Assembly: GCF_018320785.1 (NCBI RefSeq)
Contig: NC_054873.1
Location: 21,542,196 to 21,606,195, forward strand
Origin: Cheilinus undulatus
Taxonomy: Eukaryota; Chordata; Actinopteri; Labriformes; Labridae
Reading direction: 5' to 3'
DNA length: 64,000 nt
Shown here: positions 17,071 through 31,900 of the stretch, in pieces
Layout: each line of letters starts with the position of its first letter
How positions within the stretch are numbered: position 1 is the first letter of the stretch
The notes under the pieces: generated by a model
What the model was told of the DNA's origin: nothing
Databases searched by the model: none
Seen by the model: only the letters and a program-made list of their open reading frames with translations
Position numbers and translations under genes: made by a program

Positions 17071-20000
17071 CAGTTAAAACCCTAAATTAATTGGCTCATT
17101 ATCTGGATAAAATGGTTTCAAATAAATGTATGGATGCATATCTGCTTGAGGCTAGTTTAAAGAAAAACTTACATGTTATTAGGCAGACATTAACTCACGT
17201 GAGGAATGGCAAGATTATGTTGATTTTGGTGCACCCTCTGGACAAAGCCACAAGAGTTATCTCTCATGACATTATCCTCTACATATGCACATAAAGTTTC
17301 CTAAAAAAAAATCGCATTGTGTTTTTTGTTTGTTTTGTTTAATGTGTAACACCTTACGAACTATGAATCTTTGGCCTGGAAATGGGAAAAAAAAAACTCT
17401 TTCTGTAGCTCTGTCACCTAGCCCAAAAAGAGAAGAGGCTATAAAATAACTGCATAACAATGATCAGTCTTCTCTCTTGTGGTCTTGTTTGCTTTTTAGG
17501 TGATATAAAGGCATCAATATTATTTTTTTCTGTTTTGAGGATGTTAGTATTTCGATTGAAAAAGCCATGGCAGTACATGTAGTTATAGAATCTTGCAATT
17601 ACTTGTTAACCTCTGCAAACATTTACCAGTGACAGTTTCAGAAAATATTGGTCTGTCTTTGTGAAGGCTGTGTACTGTTAAGCTTCTTCGTTGTCTGGTC
17701 AAACAACACAATATCCTATCAGGTAAGCTAGTCTTAAGAGAAGACCAGACAGTAAAGATGAATGCAAACACCACAGTCACTGCGTCACACATCAGAGTCT
17801 TTGATATTCAGGGATCTGGAGAGGGGGAAAGTTTCATTGTGATTCTGTTGACAAGAGATAGAAAGCCAAAGAACTCAGGAAATGAGGTGAAAAGGGGCTT
17901 TGATTTGCACCCAGTGACATTGTGTGTCTTTATTAACATGCCTTGAACAGGTGGCAGTGAATGGGCTGGGTCCTTGACACAAAGAAGAGGGAACGTGACA
18001 CTGCACATGTGTTCTTCATCCCCTCATGATCCCTTCTATTTGCTCAGCAACAGTTACTATGCAAGAGCCATACTTGAAAGCTCTTGTTTCCATGAATTTG
18101 TTATTTTATATCATACCTGGAAAACAACAGTGGACTTTTGTCCTTCCTAAGAGGGAAGCTTAACTCATTCTCAACTCTTTCCCTGTTATTACACTTTACA
18201 CTGAAATGACCATCTTGCCTGCATTTTCTTGTACCGGGAGAGTTACTTTCTCTCTGGAAATGTCTTTATCGACCTGAATATGTTCATAATCTAGCTGTTG
18301 AAATCCTTGAACATAATGATGGGTAAAGTAATGGTACAGCCAGTCCAAGTTACGTAAGGACATGTATATTTTCACACACAAATGTGAAACAAAAATAGAA
18401 AAAATTTAGCTGTGGGGGAAAATGTCAGGTCATTTAAAAGAACAGTGGCTTGTGTGGGCAGAAGTAAACAGAATAACAAGTATCTGACATCAAACATCAG
18501 CATCAGACAGGTCTGACATGCCTCAGCCCTGCTGACGTTTACAACGCATCAGACACATGAGGTGCTGCCTGCCGTGTTGTGAGCATGGAGTCAGATCATA
18601 TCAAGCCGCTGTGAAAACTGGCAGACTTAAAATGAGGTTTGGCAGGGCAGCAGGAAACATGTGGGCTTCATCCTCATCTCTTTGACAGGCCGTGTCTGGG
18701 AGCAAGGCCTGAAGATGCACACCCTGCAAGTCAGCAGCCACAAGTAATCTTGAAAGGCCAAGCATGATTACGTCTACATCATTCCAACCATTTACAACAC
18801 AAACAGGACATGACTCGCAAATCAAGGCACCGGCCACCTATGTTCATCACAAGTCTAGTCAGGGTTCACTCAGTGTGTCTGAAGACAGCAGGGTTAAAAG
18901 GGGAGTGTTTTTTCCCATAGGGTGATCTCTGCCTTGCATACACTCGGACCATCTCGGGATTTCCATTAGAAAGAGTGTTCTACATATCAATCCAAGCTTT
19001 AATTAAAAAGCTGCTATATTCACAGTGCCTTCGTAAGCTCGCTGGAAATGCGCAGGTTGTCCTGCTCTTGTCCATGAGTGGGCGAAATGGTGCATTTGGA
19101 AACCAAATGAGATCATTGTTGCCAGGCTTGAGCCTTTCATCTAATTTCATTGTCGTTACCGGGTGACTGTCACCCTCTGGTAAACACTTGATGTTGTCAT
19201 CAGCATTTGTACCATTACTCATACGCTTGAAAGGTGACTCAATACACAATAAATCGACATAGAAAGTGAACTTTTATTCATTAAAAAATGTTTTTTATTA
19301 TGATTAGTGAAATAAATGTAACCACCCACAAGATCTAACAAACCAAAATTTTTATTAAAAAAAAAAATTGGGCATTACTGTCAGCATTACTGCATTAATT
19401 GTGATGCGACTAGGCTCAATAATTAGTACATACGTTGCATGCCTTATTCTTCCTTTCAACACACTTTGGTAAAACCATTGCAATGTCCCTCCTGCACTCA
19501 CAGTGATGTAAAATAAGTCCACCACTGCCCCTTAATGTCTCATTTTAGTTTATAAAACTCACAAACAGCTCATGGGTAAGCCCATGATTAATCAAACATT
19601 TCACTGTCTTACTGCTCCCTTATTTCCTTTTCAATCCATTACAAGTTCCTTTTTCTGTGGTTAAATTCATGTCATAATCTTCAATCTACCCAGAGTGCAA
19701 ATTTTCTTCTAAAATAGAAGCAGGTCAATATACAAACAAGAAGTCAGTTACCCTTAGTTTAAGCCAAGTAAAACAATCCAAAATCAAACAAAACAGTTTT
19801 AGGGCAAAATAATGGAATTTCAAAATGTAATGAAAAAAACAGTTTATTGCAACTGTAGAAATTTAGGTTAAAAGTGATTTAAAAATGTTATATTTTTGAC
19901 AGCCCTAATATGAAATAAGACATACTTTAAAGAATTTAATCAATCAGTCAGACAATCTCAACTAGTTGAGCATCTGTTAGGCAGTGGTTTAACTCACCTG

Positions 20001-20800
20001 GTAAAGCAGCCACCCATAAACAAAGGGTACAGTTCACAATGCACTGATGTTTGCTGCATGTTTTCCCCCGCTCTCACCCCCCAATACTTCTATTCTCTCT
20101 AAAGCTGCTCCATGTAAAACAATTCTGCTAGAGCCCATAAAATAATCTTTTGGAATAATTTTATTGCACCAGTTCATAATATTTTATCTTAAGACACTTT
20201 TTGAAGAGGGCAGGTCTATCCAGTACTCTTGGTCATTTATTGCTCCGCTCCTACGCAGCATCAGATCCTCTGGCACTCACAGGTGTTGGTGCTAGTAAGG
20301 CAACCTTAAGTTTCGTAGTTGTCTCTAGTTTGTTCTGAACTCATTCCTTTTTCTTTAACATGATCTTGAGTCATCTCTGCCTGTGTCACTGTTTTTTTTC
20401 CCACAAGGATCCCTTTGATTTATTTTTGGATTATTAAAACCTTTCAATTTTGGCACCCCCTTCATGAGGTACAATTTGTTGCTTTGCTGAGCAACAAGAT
20501 GTACCTCAGATAACATACATTTTTTCTTTCTTTCTAAAAATGTAATCTTGCATTCTTTTAACTCCAATGTATCATTGGCCTAGGAAAATGTAAGCACAAG
20601 ATGTTTGTGTATGGTACAGTTCAGCATCTCAGCTGACAACTAATGCCTGACACTGCAGCATTGTCAGGTGTTAAACTGAGTATAAATACATCTGTCATCA
20701 CTCTGATGGTCTGGTTTGCTTAAGTAGCTCATAATGAGGCATCAGAATTGATTTCAGTTTCATAACCAGTTAAAAACTCCTCATGGGAACTTGAACTGTT
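17071..20800. other. Intergenic DNA with no recognised feature
   Basis: Only short frames of 60-90 codons without domain signatures are open. No tRNA, rRNA or strong repeat boundary was seen. It is ordinary AT-rich spacer as far as can be read. Confidence 0.4.
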
Positions 20801-20808
20801 AGCTTATA

Positions 20809-22006
20809 CACCGCTTTCCACATTATTATGCAAATGACATTTTTCTCTTATTTTCCTAAATATTAATGCAAATGACAGAATATTTTTCAAGTCATCAGCC
20901 GTTAGAGCATAGTTCAAATGTTTTTGAACAAACTTCATAATGATAACCATTATTTTTTTAAAAATAAAAACCTCAAAATGCACCGTTCCACATTATTATG
21001 CAAAACAGAGTTTTAAAAGATTTTATAGGTTGTAAAGAACTGAAAATGGTCATTCAATGAATTTGCAGCGAAATCAAAAGCTATTTCAATCAGAAACATC
21101 TTAACAGGCCAACTTCCATGTTAACATAGGAGCCCTTCTTTGATATCACCTTCACTATTCTTGCATCCATTGAACTTGCGAGTTTTTGGAGAGTTTCTGC
21201 TTGAATTTCTTTGCGGATGCCAAAATAGCCTCCCAGAGCTGCAGTTTTGATGTGAACTGCCTCCCACCCTCATAGATCTTTAGCTTGAGGATGCGCCACA
21301 GGTTCTCAGTAGGGTTGAAGTCAGGGGAGGATGGGGGCCACACCATGAGTTTCTCTCCTTTTATGCCCATAGCAGCCAATGGCAGCATGAGATGGTGCGT
21401 TGTCATGCATGAAGAAAATTTTGCTATAGAAGGAACTGCTCTTCTTTTTGTACCATGGAAGAAAGTTGTCAGTCAGGAACTCTATATACTTTGCTGAGGT
21501 CATCTTCGTACCTTCAGGAACCCTAAGGGGCTTATCAGCTCTATCCTCATGAATCTGGCCCAGAACATGACTCCGCCTCCTCCTTGCTGACATCACAGCC
21601 TTGTTGGGACATGGTGGCCATCCACCATCCACTACTCCTCCATCTGGACCCCACAGGGTTGCATGGCACTCGTGAGTAAAAAAGACAGTTTGAAAATGGT
21701 TAGGGGTGGCTGAATAGTAGGTTTATACACGACTGCAAGCCTCTGGAGGATCCTGCACCTTGAGGTTGGTGGGACTCCAGAAGCACCAGCAACTTCAAAT
21801 ACTTGTTTGCTGCTTTGTAATGACATTTTAGCAGCTACTCTCTTAATCCAATGTATTTGTCCATCAGAAACCTTCCTCATTATGCCTTTATCTGCACAAC
21901 GTGTCTGTGTACCCGATGACTTGAAAAATATTCTTACTGTCATTTGCATTAATATTTAGGAAAATAAGAGAAAAATGTAATTTGCAAAATAATGTGGAAA
22001 GCGGTG
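20809..22006 (-). mobile_element. Tc1-like DNA transposon, transposase broken
   Basis: Inverted repeats of about 85 bp close the element, both starting CACCGCTTTCCACATTATT, with TA dinucleotides at 20807-20808 and 22007-22008 as in Tc1/mariner insertions. A transposase is readable on the minus strand in three pieces: 21949-21632 (N-terminal DNA-binding part), 21632-21321 (with HDNAPSH, the second catalytic Asp) and 21406-21155 (with SPDFNPTENLW, the catalytic Glu region). The pieces lie in different frames, so the copy is inactive. A second copy of the terminal motif occurs inside the left end at 20981-21006. Confidence 0.92.
21155..21949 (-). pseudogene. Tc1-like transposase pseudogene
   Basis: DDE transposase of the cut-and-paste type. 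The reading is interrupted near 21632 and again between about 21406 and 21321 by frame changes, and no single frame covers the whole protein. The downstream motif SPDFNPTENLW and upstream HDNAPSH identify the family. Residue order from N to C follows the minus strand, consistent with the element's terminal repeats lying outside it. Confidence 0.88.
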
Positions 22007-22011
22007 TAAAC

Positions 22012-22437
22012 CTCTCATGGTTTGGCACCATTGTATTTGTATAAACTGCTTCATGTTCACACTCCAGCCAGAGCTCTGAGGTCTGCTAACCAGCTGCTCC
22101 TGGATGTGCCCAAAGAAAGGCTAAAGACAAGGGGGGGTCGGGCTTTTGCAGTAGCTGCCCTGAAACTAGAACAGCTTAAGCTTTCATACAAGATCTTCCC
22201 AAACTTCCAAACATTGTAGATCATTACTAAATACTTATTTCTTGTCTTTGGCTTTCAATTCAAGTTGAGATTGTTTTATCCAAACAGATTTTAGATTTTA
22301 CTTTTACCATTATTTTATGTTCTATTTTGATAGATACTGTTTAATAGTGCTGTATTCTTGTTTCATGTTTTGCTTTTATACTTCTAAGCACTTTGGTCAC
22401 CCCTGGTTGTTTTAAATGTGCTATATAAATAAAGTTG
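22012..22437 (+). mobile_element. 5'-truncated LINE, 3' end only
   Basis: A reading beginning SHGLAPLYLYKLL and continuing RSANQLLLDVPKERLKTRGG resembles the C-terminal tail of CR1/L2-type reverse transcriptase polyproteins. It ends near 22217 and is followed by a 3' UTR finishing in TGCTATATAAATAAAGTTGA and a GAATT-type short tail. The 5' side stops at the Tc1-like element. Retrotransposition-type 5' truncation is usual for such copies. Confidence 0.75.
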
Positions 22438-22988
22438 AATTGAATTGAATTTAAAGAACAGATCTCAAACACTGAATTCATAAAAAGAGCTTTTTCATTC
22501 ATTATGAAGACTTTAGTAACAAGACAAAACCTTCTAGGATTTTTTTTGGGACTTCTTAATAATTTAAGGTGACAATGAAAATCATTTTATTCTAGTGTAA
22601 ACTTAATACCTTGATTTCATTTATTCACTTATATTTTTATGGTAAACAAGAAGCTTCATCACTCATTTGCACTTACAAAAAACCTTTGTCACTGGGGATG
22701 TCTTTGTGATTGCTTTAAGCTCTGCATCAAGCCAGAATGGTCACTGTACTAATGATGACTTTTCAGAGAAAACACCCATTTAATAAAAGTCATATCATTT
22801 TATACAAAAACAGCATTCATATTAAAAATAACAGAATCATACAGTCTTTGTCATACTGTCCACAGCTTGTAATGATGTGACATCTTTGTTAAGTGGAAAT
22901 CCAAACAGTACAACTTAAAGCAGGATCCTTGGAGAGGAAATAGCAGTGACTATAAAAAGCCGAGGCGAGACTCAGGATGAGTGGCTTC
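22438..22988. other. saal1 3' flank / probable 3' UTR
   Basis: Lies directly downstream of the saal1 stop codon on the minus strand. No separate gene or strong repeat is visible. Confidence 0.4.
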
Positions 22989-25900
22989 TCACACAGGAAA
23001 CTGTTCCCTCACAAGGTCTGCCAGTCGGGGATCAGTCTCTGACAGCGTGGACTGCAGGTGCTGAAACTGGACGAGAGGAAGACAGACAGGATGGAAATAT
23101 AGCGTTTATTTTCCACAGGAGACTGCGCAGCAGCCAATCACACATCTTCACATGCTCTAAAATTAGTCCTAAACACTTAGGAGACAGTAGTGCACACGAG
23201 CATGAAGCTTTCAGTGATGAAAAACGTAGACAATTTATCAGCGAGTCAATAAATGTGACACTGAAGTCGCTTTTTGTTCATAAAATACTGTCCAATTTTT
23301 AACACTCTGAAAAATGTGTAGAGCTATAATCATCCATTTTAGATCAATACTTTAAACTTTAATTAAATAATTATTTCAATTACCTAATATTTAAGAAAGA
23401 GTCATAATATTTAATAGGCCAGGGCAATAAATGGATTTTCTTATCTATTTTTTTTTATTAATAATAGGATGAAATACTGACAAAATTTGGGTCTTGCTAA
23501 TATGTGAACCATAATTTTTCTCACAGATAATTGAGCTCAAAATGCTCAAATGATTTTACTTTTTCCAACAAAGTAAAAATGTATTTTACTCATATGAAAC
23601 GTGTACTGTCCAGGGCTTTTACCAGACATAACATAAAATAAAAGGCTGGACAAGTTTCTTGTAGCCATATCCTCTCTTTTCCTTTCTTTTTAAGGACATT
23701 TAAGGTGAAAACTTTAAGTGCTATGTAGAACAGTAATACTCAACCCCTGGATCTTTTGTGACTGGTTATGGATTTTGTTCAGTCCAACTTGAAAAAATGA
23801 ATAAGGGAAAGATTGTCAGCAGAAAGGATTCATTTTAAGTTACATACATTAATTTGTTTCCTGAGACATACACCATACTCAAGCAAGAGGAGACAGACAG
23901 ATGTGTGGTATGATGGAATCAAAGACAACAATACAGCCTGATTATTGAATGTAAACTCCTGAGACCTGGCATGAACATATGAGGACATTATATTCTGGCT
24001 TTCCAACAACCCAGTAATAATTTCTGCCACTAGATTTTTTTAGATAATTGTCAAGAATGCCTGTTGAAGTTTAAGTAATTTCTGTGACATTTTGGGATAA
24101 TTAACTGTTTGGGTATTTCTGATCATTTGTTTGGAAATTTTCAAGCATTTTCATTGAAAATTGAGGGATATATTTGTAAATTATGAAGAGCTTTGTTGAA
24201 AATTTGGGAAAGTTGTTTTCTATTTTTTGGTATTATCATGGGAATTTGGGAAATTTGAAAATTTTTCAGGCGTTTTCATGGAGATTTGGGAAAATTGTAT
24301 TTTTTGCTAATTTGATTGGGAATTTTTCAAGTATTAGGCTAAATGTAAAATTTGGGTGATGTTTTTATTTTGTTTTGGAGACTTTCATAGGAAGTTTTTT
24401 GGGGAAATTTGCTTTGAGTTCAAAGAAATTTAAGGGAAATTCGAGGGCATTTTACGGATGCTTCTATTATTTTATTGGACTTTTGGGAATGTATTTGAAA
24501 GTTTTGGGGAATTTGCGAATAAATTTAAGGGAGAATTTGCTTTAAAATTCAGTGAATTTTTTTAAATGTTTTGAGGAATTTCTATGGAATTTAAGGGCGG
24601 GGGGTATTTTTATTGTTATGTAAAGGTTTTATGATAAAGTTTTACTGAAATATTTGAGGAACAGTTAAAGAGATTTTGTGGTTCCTTTTTGGGACACTTT
24701 AAAAATATGTTTAAAAATTTTCACAGACGTTTTAGGGGATTTCTTTGAACTTTTTGTGGACTTTGTGTGTATTTTGGACAGGAAAATTTCCAAGAAATTC
24801 CTGATCAAAGACAAGGTTGGTGTTTTAATTTATCGGGTCCTACTTAAACCATATCAGAGGGAGAAGCTAAAAATGCCTTCCAGATCTCAGAAGGTTAAAG
24901 CATGTTTTGCTTCACACCGTGTCACTGGCAAAGCCAAAGGAATTTTTATGAGGCAAACAGGTGAACATGTGAATGCTACTTGTTCTGTAAGCATACAAAA
25001 TACAAAGTAGTAAATCACTGTCATTTAGAAATAAGACTGCATTAATGTTTGAATCAAGATCATGATTCTTTTGGTGAATTTTTGTGTCATTTGTCTGAGA
25101 GGAACTTGCTGCTTTTAAGAGGTTTGGAACTTAACAATCTGTCACCAATCCCACAGTAGCTACAGGCCTTAAAAATTAAAATAGAGAAATAGGCAACCTT
25201 AATGCTGATCATCTCCATTACTTTCATGTCTAATAAAGAGGTGTCCATATTAATATCAGTCTATTTTATGAATACAGTCAAAAGAGCTTTAATGCATTTA
25301 AGAGCATAAACTTCATTCTGTCTAATGAGGACTTTAAGCCACTCTCCTGATAATTATGGAAAAAATATCTTTAGTTAAATACTTTATAACTGAATTCAAC
25401 ACATATTACATTTAAACTGTTCTGGGGGAAGAACTTACAGAAGTCTTGTAGTTGTGAGCTAAACAGCCTGCTGCTGTTAGACAAGTCTTCTCTGTAAGAT
25501 AACCTTTCTTCACCAAATCTGCCACAGTTTCCTAAAAAAAAAAAAATTCTTTTGTTAAAAAGACAAAGCTCCTGTCACCTTTTCTTTATGGAGAAAAAAA
25601 GCAGCATTTAAGAAACTCAGTAAACAAACCACAAACACACAGCACATACCTTGGGAATCTGAGCGCAGATGTCGGCTAGAAACTCAGCTGTGATCTCTGC
25701 TAGAGTTTGGAGCTGTTCGTCTGTTGTGTCTTCTTTACTGGTGTCACCATTTTTAGTATCACTATGGTACTGAAGAACCCGCAAAACTGTCCCAATAAGG
25801 GGAATGCCTAAAGGCAAAACATATAATAATTGTACTTTATTTGTATAACACTTTTTACCACAGTGGTAACAAAATGCTTCACAATAGAACAGAGCAAACA

Positions 25901-28900
25901 GAGAGTAGATGCAATCGTACAAAAGCAAACAACCAATAAAAAAAAAAAAGATAAAACATTAATTATAAAATGAGAGAGCAACAGCTTTCTCATTTAAGAA
26001 TATCTTGAGTATGGAAATAAGATAAGGGACTAGCTCTGCAAGCTTGATCTCCTCCAAAGTCTGGGGGCTCTGACAGCAAAGCTCTTAGGTTTTAGCCTTG
26101 ACCTTGAACCAGCCAGCAAAGCTCTACCAGAGGATATCTGGTTCAATGGGGGGTAAAAGCTCAGAAATTTAGGGAGTGCCTTAGAGGTAAGTTAAAGAAT
26201 TTAAAAATCAGCCCTACAGCCAACCTACAGCCAGTGGAGAAAAGCTACAATTGGGGTAATATGGGCACATTTGTTGATCCTTGTTAAAAGCCAGGCTGTT
26301 TCATTTTGAAGTGTCTGGAGGCAGTCGATTGATTTTGGCTGAGACAGGTGTATTGTGAGTTGCTGTAACTGAAGCAGGAGGAAACAAAAGCATGGCAATC
26401 ATAAGTTTCTAAAAATCCCCATCAAAGCATATACTATGCAGTTCTCTTTTACTTCTTCCTGAATGGAACTGCACTACAAACACTAGTCAATGATAAAATC
26501 CCAATGTAAACAGAGTGAAGTCAGAAATCTCCTTAAATGTTTTCTATCATATTTGTAAGATATTTTCCAGCATAAGAAAAAAATACCTTTATAGGCTTTT
26601 TTTATGTTGTTGTGTTTTTTTATACTTTAAATTATCCATACACTGTTCCATCTTTGAAGCTTTTTATACATTAACTGACATGACCACTGTTTTGTATTTA
26701 CAGGTGAGTAGGCCAGCTTATCACTTAATGTGGGCACTGTTGATGAAACTCAGAGTCTGTTTCTCTTTTTAACAATCTCTGACTTTAAAGATAAAGTATT
26801 TTGAGTTGAATTTTTGGACTCAAATGTCTACATTAGCTTAAAAATAACAGCTCCTTTGTTAGCTAAGTATTTTAGTCGAGCACTTATGTTACCTCAGATA
26901 CATTCAACTGCTTTCAAAGTTGGAAATTCTTAAGACAGTCGGGCTACAGGCCGTACATCTGAGATGCTTTCTATCTCAGAATGGCAATAGACACTAAAAC
27001 TTTAGGAACAAAACTGGATTTAACTTCCATTTAGGGTTAGGGTGCGGGTTAAGGTTAGGATGCCACAAGTTAAAAACCTTTCCTGCAAAACCTTTAATGA
27101 AGCAGAGTCAACAGTCTGCTTATAAGAAAAACGTCATCCTCCATGAAAACACTCTACGATAGCAAATGTAGCTTACTTAACTCCTTCAGCTGTGCAAGCT
27201 ATGTAGATAAATGAGCTATGTAGCAAATGTAGCAACAGCTAAGTTCACAAAGCAGCTACTTTATCTACATGGCTAAGCTAGCTTTAACTGTGTTTGCTAA
27301 TTTAGGTTTATTGTTTAGTAAAAACACTGGATGGAATGCAATTCTTAATGACCAGAGTCCTCAATTCAAATCAAGAAATTGGCAGTGGATTTTGGTGAAG
27401 CTGAGCACCGCTTTGCTACTGGTCATCTTTTGTTATTGTTTTGATTTTAACTCCCTTTGGGGGCCAGAATCAAACTATTTTGACACCTGAGATGGCTAGA
27501 GAAATTATGCAGTAAACAACAGAGTAACATTCAGTTGCCTGTTTGGATTGAAAAGGAAAATCCAGGGAGACTGGGGGTAAACCTAGAGTAAATTGTGTAA
27601 CTAAATAACAATAGAGCTGTTACAAAACATACTTGCATCACTTCTGTTATGCCACTGATCCCGGCATCTGTAAAGTGCCTGCAGGACAGCAAACGCCTGA
27701 ATCAAAATGCTCTTCTGCTCTTGCAAGACAACTGAGAGATCATCTGACTGGCAGAGGTCCTGACATACAACGTCACACACAAAGTCCCACACCACTTCAC
27801 CAGGTCCATCAGGGGCAGCTGGAAGATAGAATTACACAACATGTTTGTTGTGAGGTCAATCCAGTCTTGTGCTAAATTTTATGCCAAGAGCTGAACAGTA
27901 TCTGAGTTTACTGCTCTTACCAAAAGTCTGAATGCCTTCCTCTGTGGTGGTCAGGAGTTGGAAGGCATGAAGATAAATCTCCAATCCATTCAGACTCTGT
28001 GATCTGTGAAAAGGTTTAACACATTTTATTTTTAACATCCTAAGTTTTAGTTTCTTAGTTTGAAATCTGCTGTTCAGCCACTCCAGTGAGGGCTATCACA
28101 ATACCAAAATTTCAAACTTCAATTCAATTCTAGTAAATTACAAATGATATAAATACCTGTCTTGATACCACAACAACAAAACAAGAAGCACTGGACACCC
28201 ATAATTGAGTAATTTCCTATTGTTAAACATCAAAAATCACAGACAAACTCCTGCACACAGTCTGAATATAACAAAAACATTGAACTTTGTCCACACTTTT
28301 GAGCATGTTTGACTGTGTGCAGAATTGTCTTGCGTTTTCCTCTCCTGTGCACCTGTCTTGTGAAAAAGATGCAGTTTTGATACTATAAGCCATTAAAATA
28401 ACATGAATTATATTATTTTGGCAGTAAAACGTATTAAAAAAAATAGAAAAACCTAACCTATTAAAATTTAACTGGGTTCCCGTATGCTTTTAAAAAACCA
28501 AATGTAACACTTTTTAATACCTGAATTGAGAAAAAATAAAACCACTTTTTGCACACTTAAGGGTCAAAAATGAAAGGCATATAAGATTTCTCAGTACACT
28601 GGACCAGAGCTGAATTTAGGGTATGTGTTGTTTTTGAAATGTCAAATGGTAAAGAGCAGAACAATTTTATGGTCATAAATGCCCAAATCTGATGATTTCA
28701 GGTACATTTAATGCCGAATTATGCTTTTTTTTTGTTGGGGAAAAACTGTCAAAATTTGGGTGGGCTGCACAGATTTTTAAGTGGGCAACCTGGTCACCCA
28801 GACATTACAGAACTTAACTAGTGTTTTACAACAGTACAGAGTGTATTTAATCACAGTGAGCCCGATCAAATCAGAGAGGAATCTGGGGGTCCTCCACTAG

Positions 28901-31900
28901 GAAATTTAGAACATCCAACACTCAACTCCCTAAATTCTTCAGAATATTTATGCAACATCTGTGATGAAAGATGTTAAAAATTATTTAAGGTTTGCTAGAA
29001 AAGGAAGATTGGATAAGAGCATATCTTTGCCACAGTGCCTTTCTAAAATTTAAGATCTCTTACGGGTAAAAATCAGACTTTTTAAGGCCTCAAATTTCAT
29101 GTTCAATTTAAGACTACTTAAGACTTTTCATGGATCTTTTTGAACCCTGGTGAAAACATGGATAATTACTTTAAGTGCCACAAACTCTAAAACATTTTCT
29201 AAAACTTCCCCTTTTTAAGATATCCACCTCAGCTGCTTGGCTGCCTCAAGAAGGGATGAAGCCAGATCCTGACGGCTGTCACCATTAGCTCCCTCCTCCT
29301 CCTCACTTGGCTTAGCCGTGATCCAACTCTTCATCAGCTCTTCATCAAGGTCAAAGAGTTTGTCAACCAGCTCTCCAACCTTCTCCAGCAGGTCAGCTGT
29401 AAAACACAGATTCAGAATTCACCACAGTAACCAATTTTTATGTTTTGATACTAAGGCAACAACAAAACTATGGCTTTTAGAAAACCAATACTGAATGAAC
29501 ATCATTTTAAATCTTCAGAAATTGCAAGCAAGTTTCTGCACACTGTCAAAATTGCACAAATACATGTGAGGGGGTTTGCTTTTAATTTTTGATCATTTTT
29601 TTCCTCCTAGATTTGGTACTTATAAAAGAGATTGTATCATTTTTAAATGCATGACATATAAAACTAAGGGAAAGTATTTTAGTAGCATAAATTTTGACAA
29701 ACTTTATTATTGTAAACTATTAAGTTGTGCTAAAATGTATTGTTACTCATAATGCATAGCCTGTAACCTTGGGTTCACAACAAACTAAACTAAAATTCCT
29801 TCAAAAACAATCGTCAAAGCATGTTGTCTAAAGTAATTTACATTGTTCTACCATTGTATCTTAGCTTGCTGCACTACTTCCACTTCTGCCTTAGTAAAAT
29901 ACTGAAACACTGTTTTACAGGGGGGTGCAAATGTGTATGTGTAAATAGAATTATTGAAAACAGGGCACAAAAAGCAGCTCTTTAACTCTTTTAGATTTTA
30001 AAACTCCATTGAATAGCCTTCTTCTTGATATTTCAAGGTAATATAAGCCATCTAACTATAACTACAAGATGTTTATGTTTACTTATGACAGATATATATC
30101 ATTATTATTTAATACTTGGTGGATGAAAGAAAAGCTCCATACTGTTGGTGGAACAGAACATGATAAAACAGAGGTTGAAGAGCACAGATGTCTCCTGTCG
30201 TATTCGCTGAAGCCACAGGGAACAGACATCTTTCTGAGACAAACAGGTCAGCAGCAATCTGCAAACACCATCAGAGAGGATTAACACAACCCTTTCAATC
30301 TCTGCCTCACATGTCCACTGATAATGCAAATTTTACCTGCTTGTTTCTAGAAGGGTGGGAGGATCTGGTTCACCGAGAAGAAGCAACAGCACAGCACTGT
30401 GGACACACAGGGCTACATAAGTCAGAATTACATGCAGCAGTGTAGAAAAGCAGGAAGGGAAGAACACATATGATGTCTTTAACCTACCCCAAGTCTTCAT
30501 TTTGGCTAAGAGTCAGACAAGTTTCAGGAAAGCAGGCAATGTTCCCAAGTATTCCAACACAAATTTCCTAGAGAAGTAAAACAAAAAAAAAATCTCATAA
30601 CATTCCCTTTAGACTTGATTTAAACCACAAGCCTTTGTGTTTAATTTTGATCTTCTGCTCTGATCCATTTGTTTGTTTGTCTGTTCACATTATTTTCTTA
30701 AATTGTGGCACATATCAAACTCCCCCATTCACTTCAGTGGTTCACATATGAAAGTGGCCCAAATCTGATTTAAACAGATCAGATTTCAATTTAATTTTTG
30801 CTGTTCAAACTGTTGTAAAAAATCAGATCTTATTAAAAAAAAAAAATAGATCAGGTCATTTTGGCCTGCAGTGTAAATGCAGGTTTAGATTTTCACAATC
30901 AAAAAATGGCATGCCGTGTATAGGATTATATTTAATCACAGAATTTAAATCTTTGAAGGATTTAACTCACTGTGAGACGTGGACAGCGTGATTTAGCTAT
31001 CACACCTAGAAGGATGTCGGTGGCTTTGAATTCCTGCAGAAAACCTGCAACATCCTGCAAACAGTGGCAAATAAACAATTCTCAGTAATACAGTAATGCA
31101 TTTTCATCAGCAGATTATCCAACTGCCAGGGAATGAGGAACATCTAAAACTGAGAACAGTCTTGTATATTCCACCTTCTAAATTAATCATTTGAAATGTG
31201 TTTTAAACACAGTGATATAAACCTAATAATCATTGCTATGTTTTGTTTGGTATCATTAAAAAAATAACAAATAGGAACATTATATCTTGTGATAATTATG
31301 GTGCGATTTATGCAGAACTTTTGTTGTGATCATTATATATTATATAACTTATATTTTATCATCATATACAGTTTGTAAAGACTAACCAATAAATAATGAC
31401 TAAATAAGACAAAATCAAGTGCTGAACTTTTGGTTCATTTCAGTTGCTCCCCCTGGTTTTACAAAGGCTTCAGTATCTGCTCATACATCATAGTTTGTTG
31501 TATGAATGTGTTAGGTAGTCCTCTCTGACTTCATGTAGACTAAAACACTGGCCTATTCTCATCTATAAGGCTATTCTTGGTCTTATTTCTCCACATCTTC
31601 TGACCTACATCAGTCAGAGGAACTCGAACCTATCTTCTTTGTTCTGAGGATGTTTTCTTACCGTCTGTCCAGAGGGTCAGAACTGAACTTGGAAAAAAAG
31701 GCATTTAAATATTCTGCTTTGTTTGGCCGTTACTAATTACTAAAGGATCTCAAACTCAATGACTTGGTCTCATTGGATGGTAGATGACTTGGAAGAAGAT
31801 ACATCTGGTTGTGGATGTTCTACCTGATATTTGGGGTTTTTATGATTGTTGTTCAATTTGTCCAAAAAGATTTTATTTACTTATTACTTTATAGTTTTCT

